DNA of 64,000 nucleotides from Glycine soja (GCF_004193775.1 NC_041010.1:38553562-38617561), one strand, 5' to 3'; numbered from the stretch's first letter, positions 21,509-33,956 are shown. The notes: generated by a model from the letters alone, not told the origin. Translations and numbers: made by a program.

Positions 21509-21637
21509 TTTATGTTTATGTGTTGGCAGCAAGCAATAGCAATAGCAATGGATTGTGTTTATGAGATAGAAATCAAAGTTCCGTTTTCTCCGATTTCAGA
21601 TTCGGCTGGTATTCATGAAATGGAAGGCTCGTTAGGT

Positions 21638-22460
21638 GGTTTTTTTTTTTTAGTAAATACATCTTTTTTTCTTACTTTTTTTAAAATTACTTAGTAATTT
21701 AATTCTTAATATATATTATCTGTGACTTTTTCTTTCTTTTTGTTTTTTTTAATTTAAAATATTATAAAATGTAAATATTATATTATATAATTTTTTTTAA
21801 TTGGTTTTGAAATTACTTATTTATTAAATTAAATTTTATAATTTTGTTTTTTAATTTTTTTAAAGAAAATGATATTATTAAATATTATTATTTTTGTTTT
21901 ATTATTTAATTTACTTAACATATTTTTTAGGTGAATAATTTTATTTAAAATCTGAATTTTCTAATATAGTTATTCAATAATTATTTTTAAAAATATTTTC
22001 AATATAACAGGTACTACTCTTTGAGATGTTATGTATATTGTATAAGAGATATATCAATTATTTTTTTAATATGTTCTTTAATTTATTTTAATAATATTAA
22101 CTAATTTTCATATTTTTTTAATTAACGAACATAACAAAAAAAATCAACATCACATAAATTTAACTACAAAATAACTTAAAAATTGTATCCTAATTTTATT
22201 CAATTCTTTTATTTTTCTTTGTCTATATACTTTTTCTTTAAAAAGATGAAAAATAAAATTATAAAATTTAATTTAATAAATAAGTAATTTTAAAACCAAT
22301 TAAAAAAATTATATAATATAATATTTATATTTTATAATATTTTAAATTAAAAAAACAAAAAGGAGAAAAAAAGTCTCAAATAATATATATTAAAAATTAA
22401 ATTATAAAGTAGTTTAGATTGAGAAAAAACAGAAGGTGTGTTTACGAAGAAAAAAAAACC
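21638..22460. mobile_element. Mutator-like MITE, 823 bp, long terminal inverted repeats
   Basis: The ends are GGTTTTTTTT. The two arms of about 215 bp (21,638-21,855 and 22,250-22,460) are near-perfect inverted copies, both containing TTTAAAATATTATAAAAT in complementary orientation and CTTATTTATTAAATTAAATT. The flanks are a 9-bp duplication, TCGTTAGGT at 21,629-21,637 and GCGTTAGGT at 22,461-22,469, with one mismatch. Nine-base duplications are typical of Mutator-superfamily elements. No transposase is encoded. It sits in the upstream region of the intact PPR gene. Confidence 0.88.
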
Positions 22461-22469
22461 GCGTTAGGT

Positions 22470-24182
22470 CATCCATCTACCACGTATGTCGGTAGATTGA
22501 ATTAGATGAAAATTATTTTACCTCATTATTTTTGTTTTAATTTATTATTAACTTGGTTTAATTTAAATTTTTAATTTTATCTCATTCAATCTAATTTAAA
22601 ACGATTTAGATTGGATTAATCATAAGTTTTAATTTAATTTATAACTTTTCTAAATATTAAATAAAAGATAATATATATAATAAAAATAATTTAAAATATT
22701 AAATATTTTATTTATATGTCATTATATAACTAATAATAGAATAATTGTGCATCTTAATTCAAATAATTAGAAAAAATTTCTTTAATGAAATATATTTTCA
22801 TAAATAGATATAAGTTATATGATAATTTTATAAAAATATAAGAAATAAAAATGAGTGATATTATTAATTTATATATATATATAAAAAAAAGTTTAGTTTG
22901 AATCTGTTTCTAAAATTAAATATGAAATTATTCTAATAAAAAATTTGGTTTTACAATTTTTTGATCTATTTAATTTTTTATTTTTTATCAGTTTTTTTGA
23001 ATGGATTTATGAACACCTGCATCCCTAACTACTTTATTGAGGACAAAAATTATTCATCTATTTTAACTTTTAATTTTATTTTACTTAAATAGCATCATAA
23101 ACACACATAAATTTTAATGTGACTTTGATAGTCGGAAAGTTTTTATTTTCTTAGGAATCATGAATATTATGAAAAACTATGTTTCTCAAGTTTGGTATAT
23201 AAATAATAATAAAAAATTGTTTTTTACAATTACAACAAATTAGAATCTATCAAGATTGTTGTTTATCTAAAAGCTTGAGTCTCCACCATTGTTGTATTAT
23301 GTTACTCTTGCAATGTCTTGAGCTACTTTATGGTAGAGTTTATGGTGAGTTTTAATTTTTATATTTCTACACTTTCCTCTGTTTCTCATCATCTAAATTT
23401 TTTATATTTAATATTGTCCTTGTTAAGCATTATGTGATATAAATCACTTGTGTTTTTTTTATTTTTCTATTTTCATATCAATTTTGACAACAAGAGTCTA
23501 TCATTGACTTTCATAATGTGTTTCTATGAATACAAATTCAAAAAAAGTAATGAAAAAACATCAAAGTTGTTGAGAAGATAATTCAATCATTATGATGCAT
23601 TTTTTCAATGAAGGATATATTTGTAAAAAATTCTTATATATCCAAAAATGTTATAATGTAACCAAACATATGAATATTTATTTTTCAAGAAATATATATT
23701 AAGATTAATTAAACATATTTTACAGATTTTTCGAAATTATGATTTTCAGTAATTGAATTTTTAAGAATCATGATTCTCGTATATATAAAACGTCTTGGCT
23801 ACCAAACTCCCCCTAAAAGTTAAGTTAATCTTTTAACTTTTTTTTTTACATAATGATTTTAAATATTTTGCACATTTCACCAATACAGTGAATGTGTAAT
23901 AAAATGTCCACATGTCCCTAAGAAAACATAGTTTTCTCACTTATTTTTGTGGGTGGGGGAGGGGGAATTATTAACCAGCTAGAATCAATTTTTTAGAGTA
24001 ATAATAATCACGGTTGGAAATCTATGCACTCAAGGACAAGGCAGGTAAATAAGAAATTCAGAAACCATGTATTGAACCGAAGGAAATAATGAATTCATGG
24101 GACAATGATATTCCTTACTATTTACTACAAGACAATATAATAGCAAAATAATAAGAGGTTCTAGCTAGTAAATTTTTAGAAA
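22470..24182. other. AT-rich intergenic
   Basis: No coding signal was seen. A stretch near 23,130-23,820 (repeated ...AATCATGATT..., ending TTGGCTACCAAACTCCCC) may be another degenerate MITE but its ends are unclear. Confidence 0.4.
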
Positions 24183-24700
24183 TTATGCCCTTCCTGCTGA
24201 ACCAAAGAGATGCATCTTTTCTGCAACCACAGCGTTGATGGCTTCCTTTGCAGAGGTCATAACATGAACTAGATCGTTCTTCAGGGTAACGAGGGAGTCC
24301 ACGTATGTTTTCCTTACCTCTGTTGACACTGAACTTTCTAACACCAAGATTTATGCATTCTTGTCAGGAATCAAGAAGCTCTTATGAGGTTACCAATATA
24401 AAGTGCAAAAGCTACTAGAATTCACTGTACATCACAAAATAAATGTTATTCTGAGGGATCAGAAGTTGAACATAAAAGATAAGTTAGAAAATCTGAGACG
24501 ACTTACCACTGTACCATGAGCTCAATGCTCATAAAAGTTTGTGTTACTTTGACGTATAAAAACTTAAAGCAACTTCCAAAATCCATTAGTTATGCAACTG
24601 TAGCTTAACAAGTTCTTTGCTCAAACCAGATGCACCATGAAGCACCAGAAAAACTCCTTTCTTCAGGCTCAAAGCATGCAGCTCCGAAACATGGAAGATG
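24183..24700 (-). pseudogene. class II ketose-bisphosphate aldolase-like gene, C-terminal relic
   Basis: Two exon-like pieces are read leftwards. Near 24,690-24,600: ELHALSLKKGVFLVLHGASG followed by LSKELVK, containing the HGASG phosphate/metal-site motif of class II aldolases. Near 24,355-24,183: ECINLGVRKFSVN, then after a 2-base deletion EVRKTYVDSLVTL, ending AVVAEKMHLFGSAGRA-stop. KFNVNTE and a terminal GSA are typical of the GatY-like domain that ends a large plant protein. The frameshift and absence of all upstream exons make this a pseudogene fragment. The exact family member is from memory. Confidence 0.7.
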
Positions 24701-25489
24701 TCGAAATTACGCAATCGAAAAGAAAACCTCAAGTATGGGTTAAATTTTTAACTAGTTACGCAATCGAAAAGAAAACATATTGTGAGAAACATGCTGGAAA
24801 TATACACAAATAAGTAGTTACACCATATTCCTGAACACCAATCTTCGAACATTTTTAACTAGTTATTCTTAAATTGGATTTATTATTATTACTACTATTA
24901 TTATTATTTCAAGTGTTATACTGTATTGGATTTATTATGATTAGAGTGGGTTAATTTTTCAAATGTTTTCACCCCATTCGTGGCCAACCCTCAGACCATA
25001 CTAAACCCATATTATAGTCAACCTTGTTGTTGCTACTTGTTAATTAACACCTTCTCACCTTAATTGTAATTTTGAATAAAATAACTTTGTATTTCGAATT
25101 TCCATAAACTCCATCCGAACAAAAGCTTAACTTTCTTAAAGCAGAAAAGCACTTCATATAAAGGAAAAACTATTTAGACAGAGGTTCAAGCTGGTAAACT
25201 GCCATCTATTGACTTATCGTTGCATTAGAACTGTAACTGGATTAAGAAAAAAAAAAAAAAAAGTTTAAAAGGGAAACCAATCCCTCTTCATGGCATGAAC
25301 AATAGACTAGTGCAACAAACACTTCAATCAATAATATATCCTCTTACCGATGGCTGCTTTAATGGCGAACCAAATGCGTTTCACCATTTAAAAAAGAGCT
25401 GCATAAAATGGGTAGGCACCAAGCAGTGAAGATAAAATACTGTGTAAGAAGCTACTCAATTGACATACTTTGTTGCGTGATAAAAAGGG

Positions 25490-25530
<41 letters not shown>

Positions 25531-25854
25531 TCTATTATTAATACATCTTAAACACTATCCCCATGAGCATGTAGCAAGCAATGAATGAGTTGAAAGATCC
25601 TAAAGGAAGATGAATAAAAACCACCTCAAGATTCGAAATGTCAACCAACAACCCAACATCAAAATCAATTAAAAACAGGTTAATATAAACTTGACAGGTA
25701 AGAGGTCACTGCTTTCAACTCCTCTACTAATCATTTAAAACGAATTCTACAATGCATAGGGAATTTCAGAGGGAACTAAAGAGTTTCAACTTCTATACTT
25801 TTAATATGAAAGGCAATGAGGTCACTGCTTTCAACACCTCTACTGATCATTTAA
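24701..25854. other. intergenic with (AT)n microsatellite
   Basis: Duplicated 20-base-class phrases near 24,707 and 24,755 (TTACGCAATCGAAAAGAAAA) indicate a local 50-bp tandem duplication. A poly-A run lies near 25,247. An (AT) run of about 15 units lies at 25,494-25,525. A short direct repeat (AGGTCACTGCTTTCAAC) occurs at 25,703 and 25,819. No gene. Confidence 0.5.
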
Positions 25855-26053
25855 TAAACCCAAAGGGTTGGTGCAATAGTGTAAGGTCCTGTTGCATTCA
25901 CAAGAGTGAAAACAATATATTTAGGGAGAGAACTCGTGTTCGATTTCCCTTGGGCCAATGGCAGTCACGCACCGCGAGCGGGTTTAATTTCTGACCCAGT
26001 GGGCTAAGAAACACTTGTGGTCTCTGACCCAGAATAAAAAAAAAAACACGACT
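25855..26053 (+). mobile_element. tRNA-derived SINE
   Basis: A-box-like GGTTGGTGCAATAGTG and B-box-like GTGTTCGATTTCCC lie about 50 bp apart. They are followed by a tRNA-unrelated body and an A-rich tail (AATAAAAAAAAAAACACG). No target duplication was resolved. It is not a tRNA gene because the cloverleaf cannot form. Confidence 0.6.
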
Positions 26054-26089
26054 AATCAACTATAGCAATCAAAATGAAGAGAAGAAATA

Positions 26090-27556
26090 AAAAATTATCA
26101 ACTCTTCACATCCAACATGGAACTAGGAAAGCATCAGCTACAGATAGGCCAACCAACAACACTCCAAATCCAATCTAACTCAATAGTTTTCCGCCTATTT
26201 ATACCTTCAGACTTCTCCCTCTCTTTCAATTTGGTTAGGATGTCTAACTAAATCACTGTTAAATTTAACTGTTAACAACTTCAACTAACCCTTGTGTGAG
26301 CATACAGAAACCCACCTTGTGCTTGCTATTTTTCCTTCTAGGCTCTGGCATAACTTTTTTAATTTGATGTCTGCAAATGAAGTTGCTCTGATTGGAAGGC
26401 TTTGTATACATTGCATCAATTCGAACATGAAGCAAGCAAGGTTGATTAGCAACAGCAAACCAGAGCTCATCATGGAAAGGTGCATCGATGATTCTATTTC
26501 TAAGCAACAATGTTGTACCACTCTCAAAAATGTAGATAGAAATAAACCCAAGAGATAGAGAATGGAACTTAAAAGCTCTTGCAGCAGTATAAAATAATGC
26601 TAACATATAAAGTTATTGATATTTAACATATAGCAATGAAACTGACAAACAATCTTGTATGTAACATATCAGAATTAGAATTTGGGCTTAGGGTCAAACT
26701 CCACCCCAGAAAAACAGATTATAAAGTGAGAATTGCCTAAACTTTATAGCACTACTTAGCCCCCCCCCAAACACCCACCCACCCATCATCTAACATAACA
26801 CATGTTATGAAAGTATTAGCACACAAACAAAAAGGAACAAAAAATTCAGACTTTAGAAAATTGGCTTACACCCAGGGTCCATTAAAATTGCATGGTTACT
26901 AATATATGATTTTGAATTGGCCAGCCTTCTTTTCTTTGAGTTGTTGTGATTACCTAGTGCAGATATAATCCAGGAGAAATTAAAATGCCTTCATTAGGAC
27001 GTGTGAACAGAGGCCTAGGCAATCCATGTATGAAGAAAGCAAGAGAAACAATGGGTCTACTTCCATCCTTCACCAAGCTGTTTTGCCTATTCACCATATG
27101 TTCACATCCTTTGTGCAAATTTAACATCCGAAGACTGTCATGTTTGTATCATACATGACAGCATAGTCGTATGCTTATTTTTTTCATTTTGTAAAAAGAG
27201 AACAAGAAGCAATCAGAAAAAAATAAGATCCAGTTTTAGTTTCTATGCTTTTAGGTAAACAAAGTAAACTATAAGAGATAAAGCATTTCAAATAATCATG
27301 TCAGTTTCAGATTAGTTTCACAACTGAAACACTAACAATGAGGAGTGACTGAGTAAATCATTAAAGCAAGCATCCACAATACATTGAGAAGGAAAAGGAT
27401 GGTTGAATCAAGACAGTAATCATTTGACTATTGTTATATTTAGAACATAAAAAATGAAGCTAAGTACGTATCACCTTTAATCAAAAGTAAAGTGATATTG
27501 AGCCCACTGCATTGTTCATCTTCTTTCTTACGTGTAACTAGAAAGTTCTAGTGTAG
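26090..27556 (-). repeat. PPR 3'-flank block, copy 3 (unit D2)
   Basis: It begins with the 17,090-like flank, then jumps at about 26,150 (ATAGGCC/AACCAAC) into the block, so part of the block is deleted at its left edge. It has 9 C at 26,760-26,768, empty Copia and LINE sites, and the longest version of the unrecognised open frame (26,265-26,606, 113 aa, minus). Confidence 0.85.
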
Positions 27557-27563
27557 TTTAGTC

Positions 27564-28899
27564 TTACAACAAGCCTCTAGCAATCATTTCATGAAGAAGT
27601 TTTTCTGCCTTATCATTCTCATCTTTTTCAAAGAGAGCATTGATGATAATTTCAAAAGTAACAGCACCAGGGATGCAACCATTGTCTTCCATTTTTGACC
27701 GCATGGTCAATGCTTCCTCGAGCAGGCCCTCTTTACAATACCCATTGATCATAACATTGTATGGGTAGACATCGAGATGATATTCTTTAGTCAAAAGATC
27801 TTGAAAAACCTCTTGTGCATCCTTAAGTCTTCCACCTTTACACAGTCCGTCAAGAAGTATAGTGAATGTGAATGTATTCGGTCGAATTCCCCGATCTTTC
27901 ATTTTGTTGAACAATGCAATTGCCTTGTCAAGATGACCGTTTTTGCATAATCCATCTATTAAAGAATTGTAGGTGATTACATCTGTGGGTTGATAATCGT
28001 GAAAGAATCATTTCTTTAAAGAGATTTAATGCCTTGTCCACCCTTTTAATCTTACAAAATCCATTAATCATGATATTGTAACTGTGAACATCAGGAGTCA
28101 CTCCCATTAGGGACATCGCATTGAATACATGTTGTGCCTTCTTCACTTCATAAACTAAGAAGTACCCATCCATTAAAGTACTATAAGTAATAACATTAGA
28201 TTTCACACATGCTTTGAGCATCACAGCTAACACACTTTTTGCTTCTTTCACCTTTCCTTCTTTACATAATGCATCAACCAGTATATTATAGGTACAAACA
28301 TTTGGGTTGATAGTTTTCAATACCATCACATTTAACAAACCAAGTGCTTCTTTCAACTTACCCACGATGCAGAAGCCATATATTAGAGTACTATAAGTGA
28401 CAACATTAGCAGAAATTCCCTTGACAGTCATTTCAGAAAATAAACCATAAGCCTCACTTACAAGTTGATATTTGCACAGGGCGTCAATAATTGTGTTGTA
28501 CATTTCCACGTTAGGTTTAGCCAGTCGTCCATCAATCTTTCTCAGAAACTTGATGGCAGCTCTTGTGTCTCCTATCTTGCATACTCCATTGATCAAAGTC
28601 GCGTAACTAACTTGGTTGAGTTGAAATCCTTGTGCTAATAGCTTGTCGTGAAAGTGCAGTGCTTCCTTGACTTGTCCCTTAAGACAGAGACCTTTGATCA
28701 GTGTATTCAAGGTTACGGTGTCGGGCGGGTAACCCCTCTTGAGAATCTTGGTCAATACAGAGAGTGAAACGGCATCGTCAACATTTTGAATGGATGGGGG
28801 CTGAGAGTGAAAGTGAGAATGTGAGGAGTTTTGAAGAAAAGAGGAAAAATTGGGAATGGAAAGAGTGACCGAAAACCTTAACCTCCGTGAGAATGACAT
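27564..28899 (-). pseudogene. RFL-type PPR pseudogene, copy 3 (unit D2)
   Basis: The ATG at 28,899 is kept (MSFSRRLRFSVTLSIPNF). After NVDDAVS the sequence jumps to LSVLTKILKRGYPPDTVTLN, losing about repeats 1-2. The middle is sound from LIKGLCLKGQVKEALHF to GVTPDVHSYNIMINGF. After NLFKEM a second deletion removes repeat 10 and shifts the frame, giving a short foreign tail ending QKRSS. The original frame resumes at 27,914 (MFNKMKDRGIRPNTFTF) and runs to the normal end HEMIARGLL. The first 972-bp frame could still be translated as a 323-aa short PPR protein, but this is unlike functional relatives. Confidence 0.88.
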
Positions 28900-29419
28900 T
28901 TAAATTTTCCATTAACATGATTTAATACTAATATTTTTAATTTAAAAATAATTCATTTAAAATAACAATGATTAAAAATTATTAATATTTTTCTTTTAAT
29001 TTTATTTTTCTCCACCATAAAATAGCATTTAACACTTTAAGTATTTTAAGTTTAAAAGTAATTAATTTAAAATATTATTACTTTTCTATTGTTCTTTATT
29101 TTTTATAAACTTTAATGTGACCTGTTGTGTTTGGGAAAATTTTTATAGTTTTTTAAAATAAACAAAGGTTTGCAAAATAATGACAAAATTCAAGGAAGTT
29201 ACGAGTAAATTATGGGTAATTTGTAGAAAAATATTTTGCTTGTCTTTATTTTATTTTATTTTTTTGTGAATAAACTTTGTAGTCATTTTTTATATTTATC
29301 AATGTTACGAGTTTTTAAAATGAAAGATTTAATTATCACCCAAAAATTAGTTTTGGAGCATTCTAAAACAAAATCTTGCTTCTAGTATATAATAATGGTA
29401 AGTCATAGCCTCCTATTTC

Positions 29420-29487
<68 letters not shown>

Positions 29488-29504
29488 AGAAGAAGGTTTC
29501 AGAC
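28900..29504. other. D2 spacer with a long (AT)n microsatellite
   Basis: It matches D1 from about 10,130. An uninterrupted (AT) run spans 29,423-29,484, about 31 units. The D1 counterpart near 10,697 has about 5. D2 also lacks the PPR 5' flank present in D1. Confidence 0.8.
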
Positions 29505-30222
29505 CATATTTGTTCAGGGTACAATTATTCCCTAAAACTGGCTAAAGGAAGTAGGTTCCGATTTGATTTTTTTTTATGGAAACCAAGAAGAAAGGAGGTG
29601 AATCACAGTCTTTAAGGGGTGTGGGGGATTGTGCTTTATGTGGAGGAACAATTTAGAGGTGTATATTTCATCTTTTTTTCTAAATGGCTCAAAATAAGCA
29701 ATTTCAACTCTCGGTCATACATGGTTTTCCTGGTTAAAAAAGTAGGAAGATGCATATCATGGACATCTTACAATCTTTAAAGACAGGAAGTGATACCTCG
29801 TGGCTATGCATAGAGGACTATAATATCATTTCCTCTCCAAAAGATAAAAGCAGGGGCTCCAATGTTTTGGTAATATTCCTAGGAAGATAAAAGAAAGGAC
29901 TCAATCTGAGTGTGTATTGACGAGTCCATTTCGGTAGAGAATGAGTTGGATGAACTACTGTTGAAGGAAGAAATCATTTGGGAGCAAAGGTGGTGGAGGG
30001 GTGGTGAATATAGTTGATAATAATACGTTGGAGGTGCTAAATACTCCATTCAAACACGAGGAAGTCAAAGAGCTTGTTCTACAAACAGTTTTGGGAGGTA
30101 GTGGGTGATGATATCACAGAACTTGTTTTGGATATTCTCATAGGTCTCAACAATACCTATATGTTGTTTTGATCCCTAAGACTAAAAATCCAAAATGGGC
30201 AACTGAATTTAAGCCTTGTTTA
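29505..30222 (+). pseudogene. LINE ORF2 relic, unit D2
   Basis: This is the sister of 10,740-11,450 with the same endonuclease (DTSWLCIEDYNIISSPKDKS) and RT-entry fragments and largely the same lesions. It was therefore already dead before the D1/D2 duplication. A CACTA-like end follows at about 30,226. Confidence 0.65.
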
Positions 30223-30417
30223 TGTCACTACTAAAAAATGACTACACAGTGACAATTTTGTTATTAGGAAAGTGAAATTTATTTTTTAAACATACTAAAA
30301 TGAGTATAAGAATCATCTTAGAATGTAGCATAGTGAGAATTTCGTCTTTATAGAAAAAAAAAACAAGAATAATTTTATGCAATAATTGTCTTCGTTTTAA
30401 TTTTATGCAATAATTGT

Positions 30418-31217
30418 CTTTCACCTTCTCTTTTTTACATAATGCATCATTATAGGTATAAACACTTGGGTTGATGCTTTTCAATACGATTTCATATAAG
30501 AACTTAGTTGCTTCTTTCAGCTTACCAACAATGAAGCCACACAATCAAGAATTACAAGTGACAACATTAACAAAAATCCCTTTGACAACCATTTTAGGAA
30601 AAAAAACATACAAGTTTATGTTCACATAAACAGTCAATAATTGTGTTGTACATTATCACATTAGAGTCATCGATCTTTCTCAGAAACTAGACGAGAGCCC
30701 TTGTGTCTCCAGTCTTGCATATCCCATTGATCAAAATACCATAACTAAAATCCTTGTGAGTGATTTCTTGACGCGTCCCTTAAGACAGAAACCTTTGATC
30801 AGTGTGTTCAAGGTTATGGTGTTTGGCTGGTAACTCCTCTTGAGAATCTTAGGCCGCAATAAAGAGAAGCCAAACGTGATTTGACCCATATGATAGAAGC
30901 AATTAATGAGAATGTTCAAAGTAACAAGGCTTGGAACACTTCCCTTGAGTTCTAATCGGTGAGAAAGGGAAGCGGCAGTGGGACACTGCATCATCTTCGC
31001 AAAGGAATCTAAAATCTTGTTAAATTCGATGATGGGTGTGGTATGATGCATACACAGCATGCGATTGAATTGGGAAACATCATCATCAAGATTTTCAAAG
31101 GATAGAGACTTATAGTGAAAGTGATAATGGAGAGTTGGGAATTAGGGGTTTGTTAGAAAAAAGGGGAAATTGGGAATGAAAAAAGAGACAGAAAACCTTA
31201 ACCTTTGGCAACGACAT
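30418..31217 (-). pseudogene. second PPR pseudogene, unit D2
   Basis: This is the sister of 11,883-12,845. It reads from ATG at 31,217 through MLCMHHTTPIIEFNKILDSF to ITLNTLIKGFCLKGR, then decays with stops. The C-terminal GRISYVWDL piece kept in D1 is missing, replaced by a short duplication (TTTTATGCAATAATTGTCTT at about 30,375 and 30,402). Confidence 0.85.
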
Positions 31218-31472
31218 CGATGTTGTATATTCACATGATACTTGTTAATGTGAAATCGAAGTCTACCAACAAAAAAAAAAGGTTTAATTATGAATTAGTC
31301 GTTGAATTATTTTAAATAATTTAATTTGATTTTTAAATTTTAAAAGATTTAATTTGATCGTTAAATTTTCAAAAATAAATTAATTCAATCTTTAAATTTT
31401 TAAAAGCTTCAATTTAATATTCAAATTTTAAAAAAATAAATCAATTTATTTTCCAAATTATTTTTAAATGAT

Positions 31473-31670
31473 TCAATGTGATTCTAAATTTTTTGGATAT
31501 TTTGTGGTTGCAAGGACATCTTGGATCCTCTCCTCAAGAAGCCAAGCAATAGCTCTACGATCTATAGGATGTTGCATATGCATTTCAATAAGATTATTTT
31601 TTAGATAGATTGTGAGACTATCTCTGACTGTATCAATCCAAAGAAATTTCAAAACATTAAAGTTTATCAT
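31473..31670 (-). other. unrecognised 65-aa ORF, D2 copy
   Basis: This is the counterpart of 13,107-13,304. Both stay open, but 65 codons surviving in two recent copies is weak evidence of coding. Confidence 0.2.
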
Positions 31671-33956
31671 ATTCTGAGAAACTCTGCTACAAGTTTATTT
31701 TCTTGAAAAGTTGTTGGATACAATTTGTAAGTACGGAAGCCAATGAAATTCTCATATGTTGACTAAGCCATCTAAATCTTATGAGCGTCCACAATTTTTT
31801 TATGTTAGCCCTTCGGATATTGATTCTCTTATTTATCAAGATTTAATATAAATTATTTATTCTCACAAAAAAATATAATATTAATCAAATGTGATTCTTG
31901 AGAATGAAATGCATTAAGGAAGGATCAAGTTACTCCAGAAGTAACTAAAGAATTGACGCCTCGTTGGATTTCTAAGGAGCCGTCAAAGGAAGAGGTTGAT
32001 CAATGTCAACGGAGCACGAAAAATATAAGGTGAGAAAGGACCCAATGAGCACTATGGCGCCATAGACTGATGTTGGGAAGGTGACCTCAAGTTTTGTGAC
32101 ACCCTCTATCCTATACATATATGTGCTAATAATATAAGGAATAATAATTTATAATTAATTAAAATTTTTTAAACACACATTTAAATAAAAGTCTTTCAAA
32201 AGGATAAAAGGCTCACAGTCAATTTTCTAGCATCATAAAATGACTGTCAAATAAATACTAAAATCATCTCGGCTTAAAACAAGGTCGTTGAAGACTTCAT
32301 GCAATTAACATAGAAACTTATGTCACAATGTCACATCCTATCAGAGCATTGTGTCCCAACGTCCTTCAACACAAGGTTCCTTAAAGTCATTTACCTAATC
32401 ATCTGTTCCCCGAAACACAAAGTTTGAGATTATCACAGGATCCAAAAACAAACAACACACAGGGAGTAAGCCATCACATTCCTAACTAATAGAGAAATAA
32501 GACAACTAGATATACATATCATATAAATGAGAAACAACTTACTTAAACATAACACGTAATTTCACCACTGTCATTTAAAAATCATTTTTCAATCATCAAT
32601 CATATTACACATGAATCACACACTTTGATCAAGACACAATAACACTCATCAATTTCATAATAAACAATTAGCAAACATTATACAACAGTTATGCTAAGAC
32701 TCAAGCCTATATGCAATGTGGTACCATGTCAACGAAATTGAGAAGAAGAGAAGGCTTAGAAGCTATCGTCAGTCTGAAAATTGACCTAACATTTCTCTAT
32801 TTATAACTAAAATACTCACAACCTATTATTTACTCTATTTTTTTTAGCTAATAATATCAGTAAAATAGTTGTTGTACCATGCAAGTGCTAACTGTTTGAA
32901 AGCTTCTTGGATGACTTCGAAATTGTTAAAGATATGGAATAGAGAAAGACACTTGTGATAACATTTCTCACATGGTTTTTCTTTCCCTTGAAAATCCTAA
33001 GTAATAATTGAACCACCACAATTTTAACAAAAATTAGCCGATTGCTCACACCTACCAAAATTGGTGTAAGATCATTTTTATCCATACTGGCTAGATGGAA
33101 AAAACAACTAAGAATGAGAAAATGGAAGATTAGTTTAATTTATAGGCACATGTAAAATTGTTTATATTATCAATTAATCAGAATAGTGATAAGTGTGACT
33201 TTTTTTATAGTTATTAAAAAGTCAACAAACTTATAAACATAGCAATCTATAAATAGATGGCATTGTATAAATCTTTTACACTATAGATTGTTTACTCTTT
33301 AAATATTTGTGAAAGGTGTGATGCAAACTGCAGACTCAGTTAAAAGTAGCACTCAATGGAAATCATTTATGTCTTTCCTCTTTGAATACATATAATTCCT
33401 TATCATGATTGCTTTACACAATACAATATTAATGTGATTTTTAATCTTTCATCCCATTTACAAATCAAATACAACATGAAATTAAAACTTACATCAAGAT
33501 ACAAACCACTGTCCTTTCAATTTTTATTAGGAAAGTAATAAGTACACCTAATTCATTTGTGAAAATAATTTAAACCACTTAAATAGTGTCAAGTGAAACA
33601 AGTTTACAATCAAATGATGACAAAGATGATGCAGTTACTGTTTGATCTAGAGTGGAAGTGTGCAACATTATTCTTTTTATCATCTTTTGAAGCGTAAGTG
33701 ACATGCAGATTTCATTTAGGAGATGGGACCAAATCAATGCCTCCATCCCCTTCCAAAACACACTGAGACCAGAACCAGAAGATAAATTTTTAAACATGAA
33801 AAATTACAAGTTCTAAACTGTACTAATACATCACATACATTCCGGGAATAAACACAAGTTCAGTAATTTGTTCCTCAACAAGTCTTAGAGTCCAAGGCAA
33901 AAGCCAGCTTATATGCATGAAGTTGTTAATACACAAACACCTCATAAGTCATAAGA
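31671..33956. other. D2 spacer, dispersed-looking repeat and C2-gene 3' region
   Basis: It matches D1 13,305-15,619. It contains the GTGACACCCTCTATCC repeat (32,097-32,780) and two short open frames (32,888-33,085 and 33,579-33,797). No recognisable protein beyond the probable 3' untranslated region of the adjacent C2-domain gene. Confidence 0.4.

Noticed and set aside
21509..21532. Extending the intact PPR protein upstream to a TTG codon (MLPTHKHK)
   Set aside because: Sister copies align at the internal ATG (21,508), and TTG is not a credible nuclear start.
25855..26053. tRNA gene
   Set aside because: A- and B-boxes are present but no cloverleaf, anticodon loop or acceptor stem can be formed. 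The A-rich tail indicates a SINE.
27928..28899. Calling the 323-aa D2 PPR frame a functional short PPR gene
   Set aside because: It lacks repeats 1-2, ends in a frameshifted tail, and its remaining repeats continue in another frame downstream.
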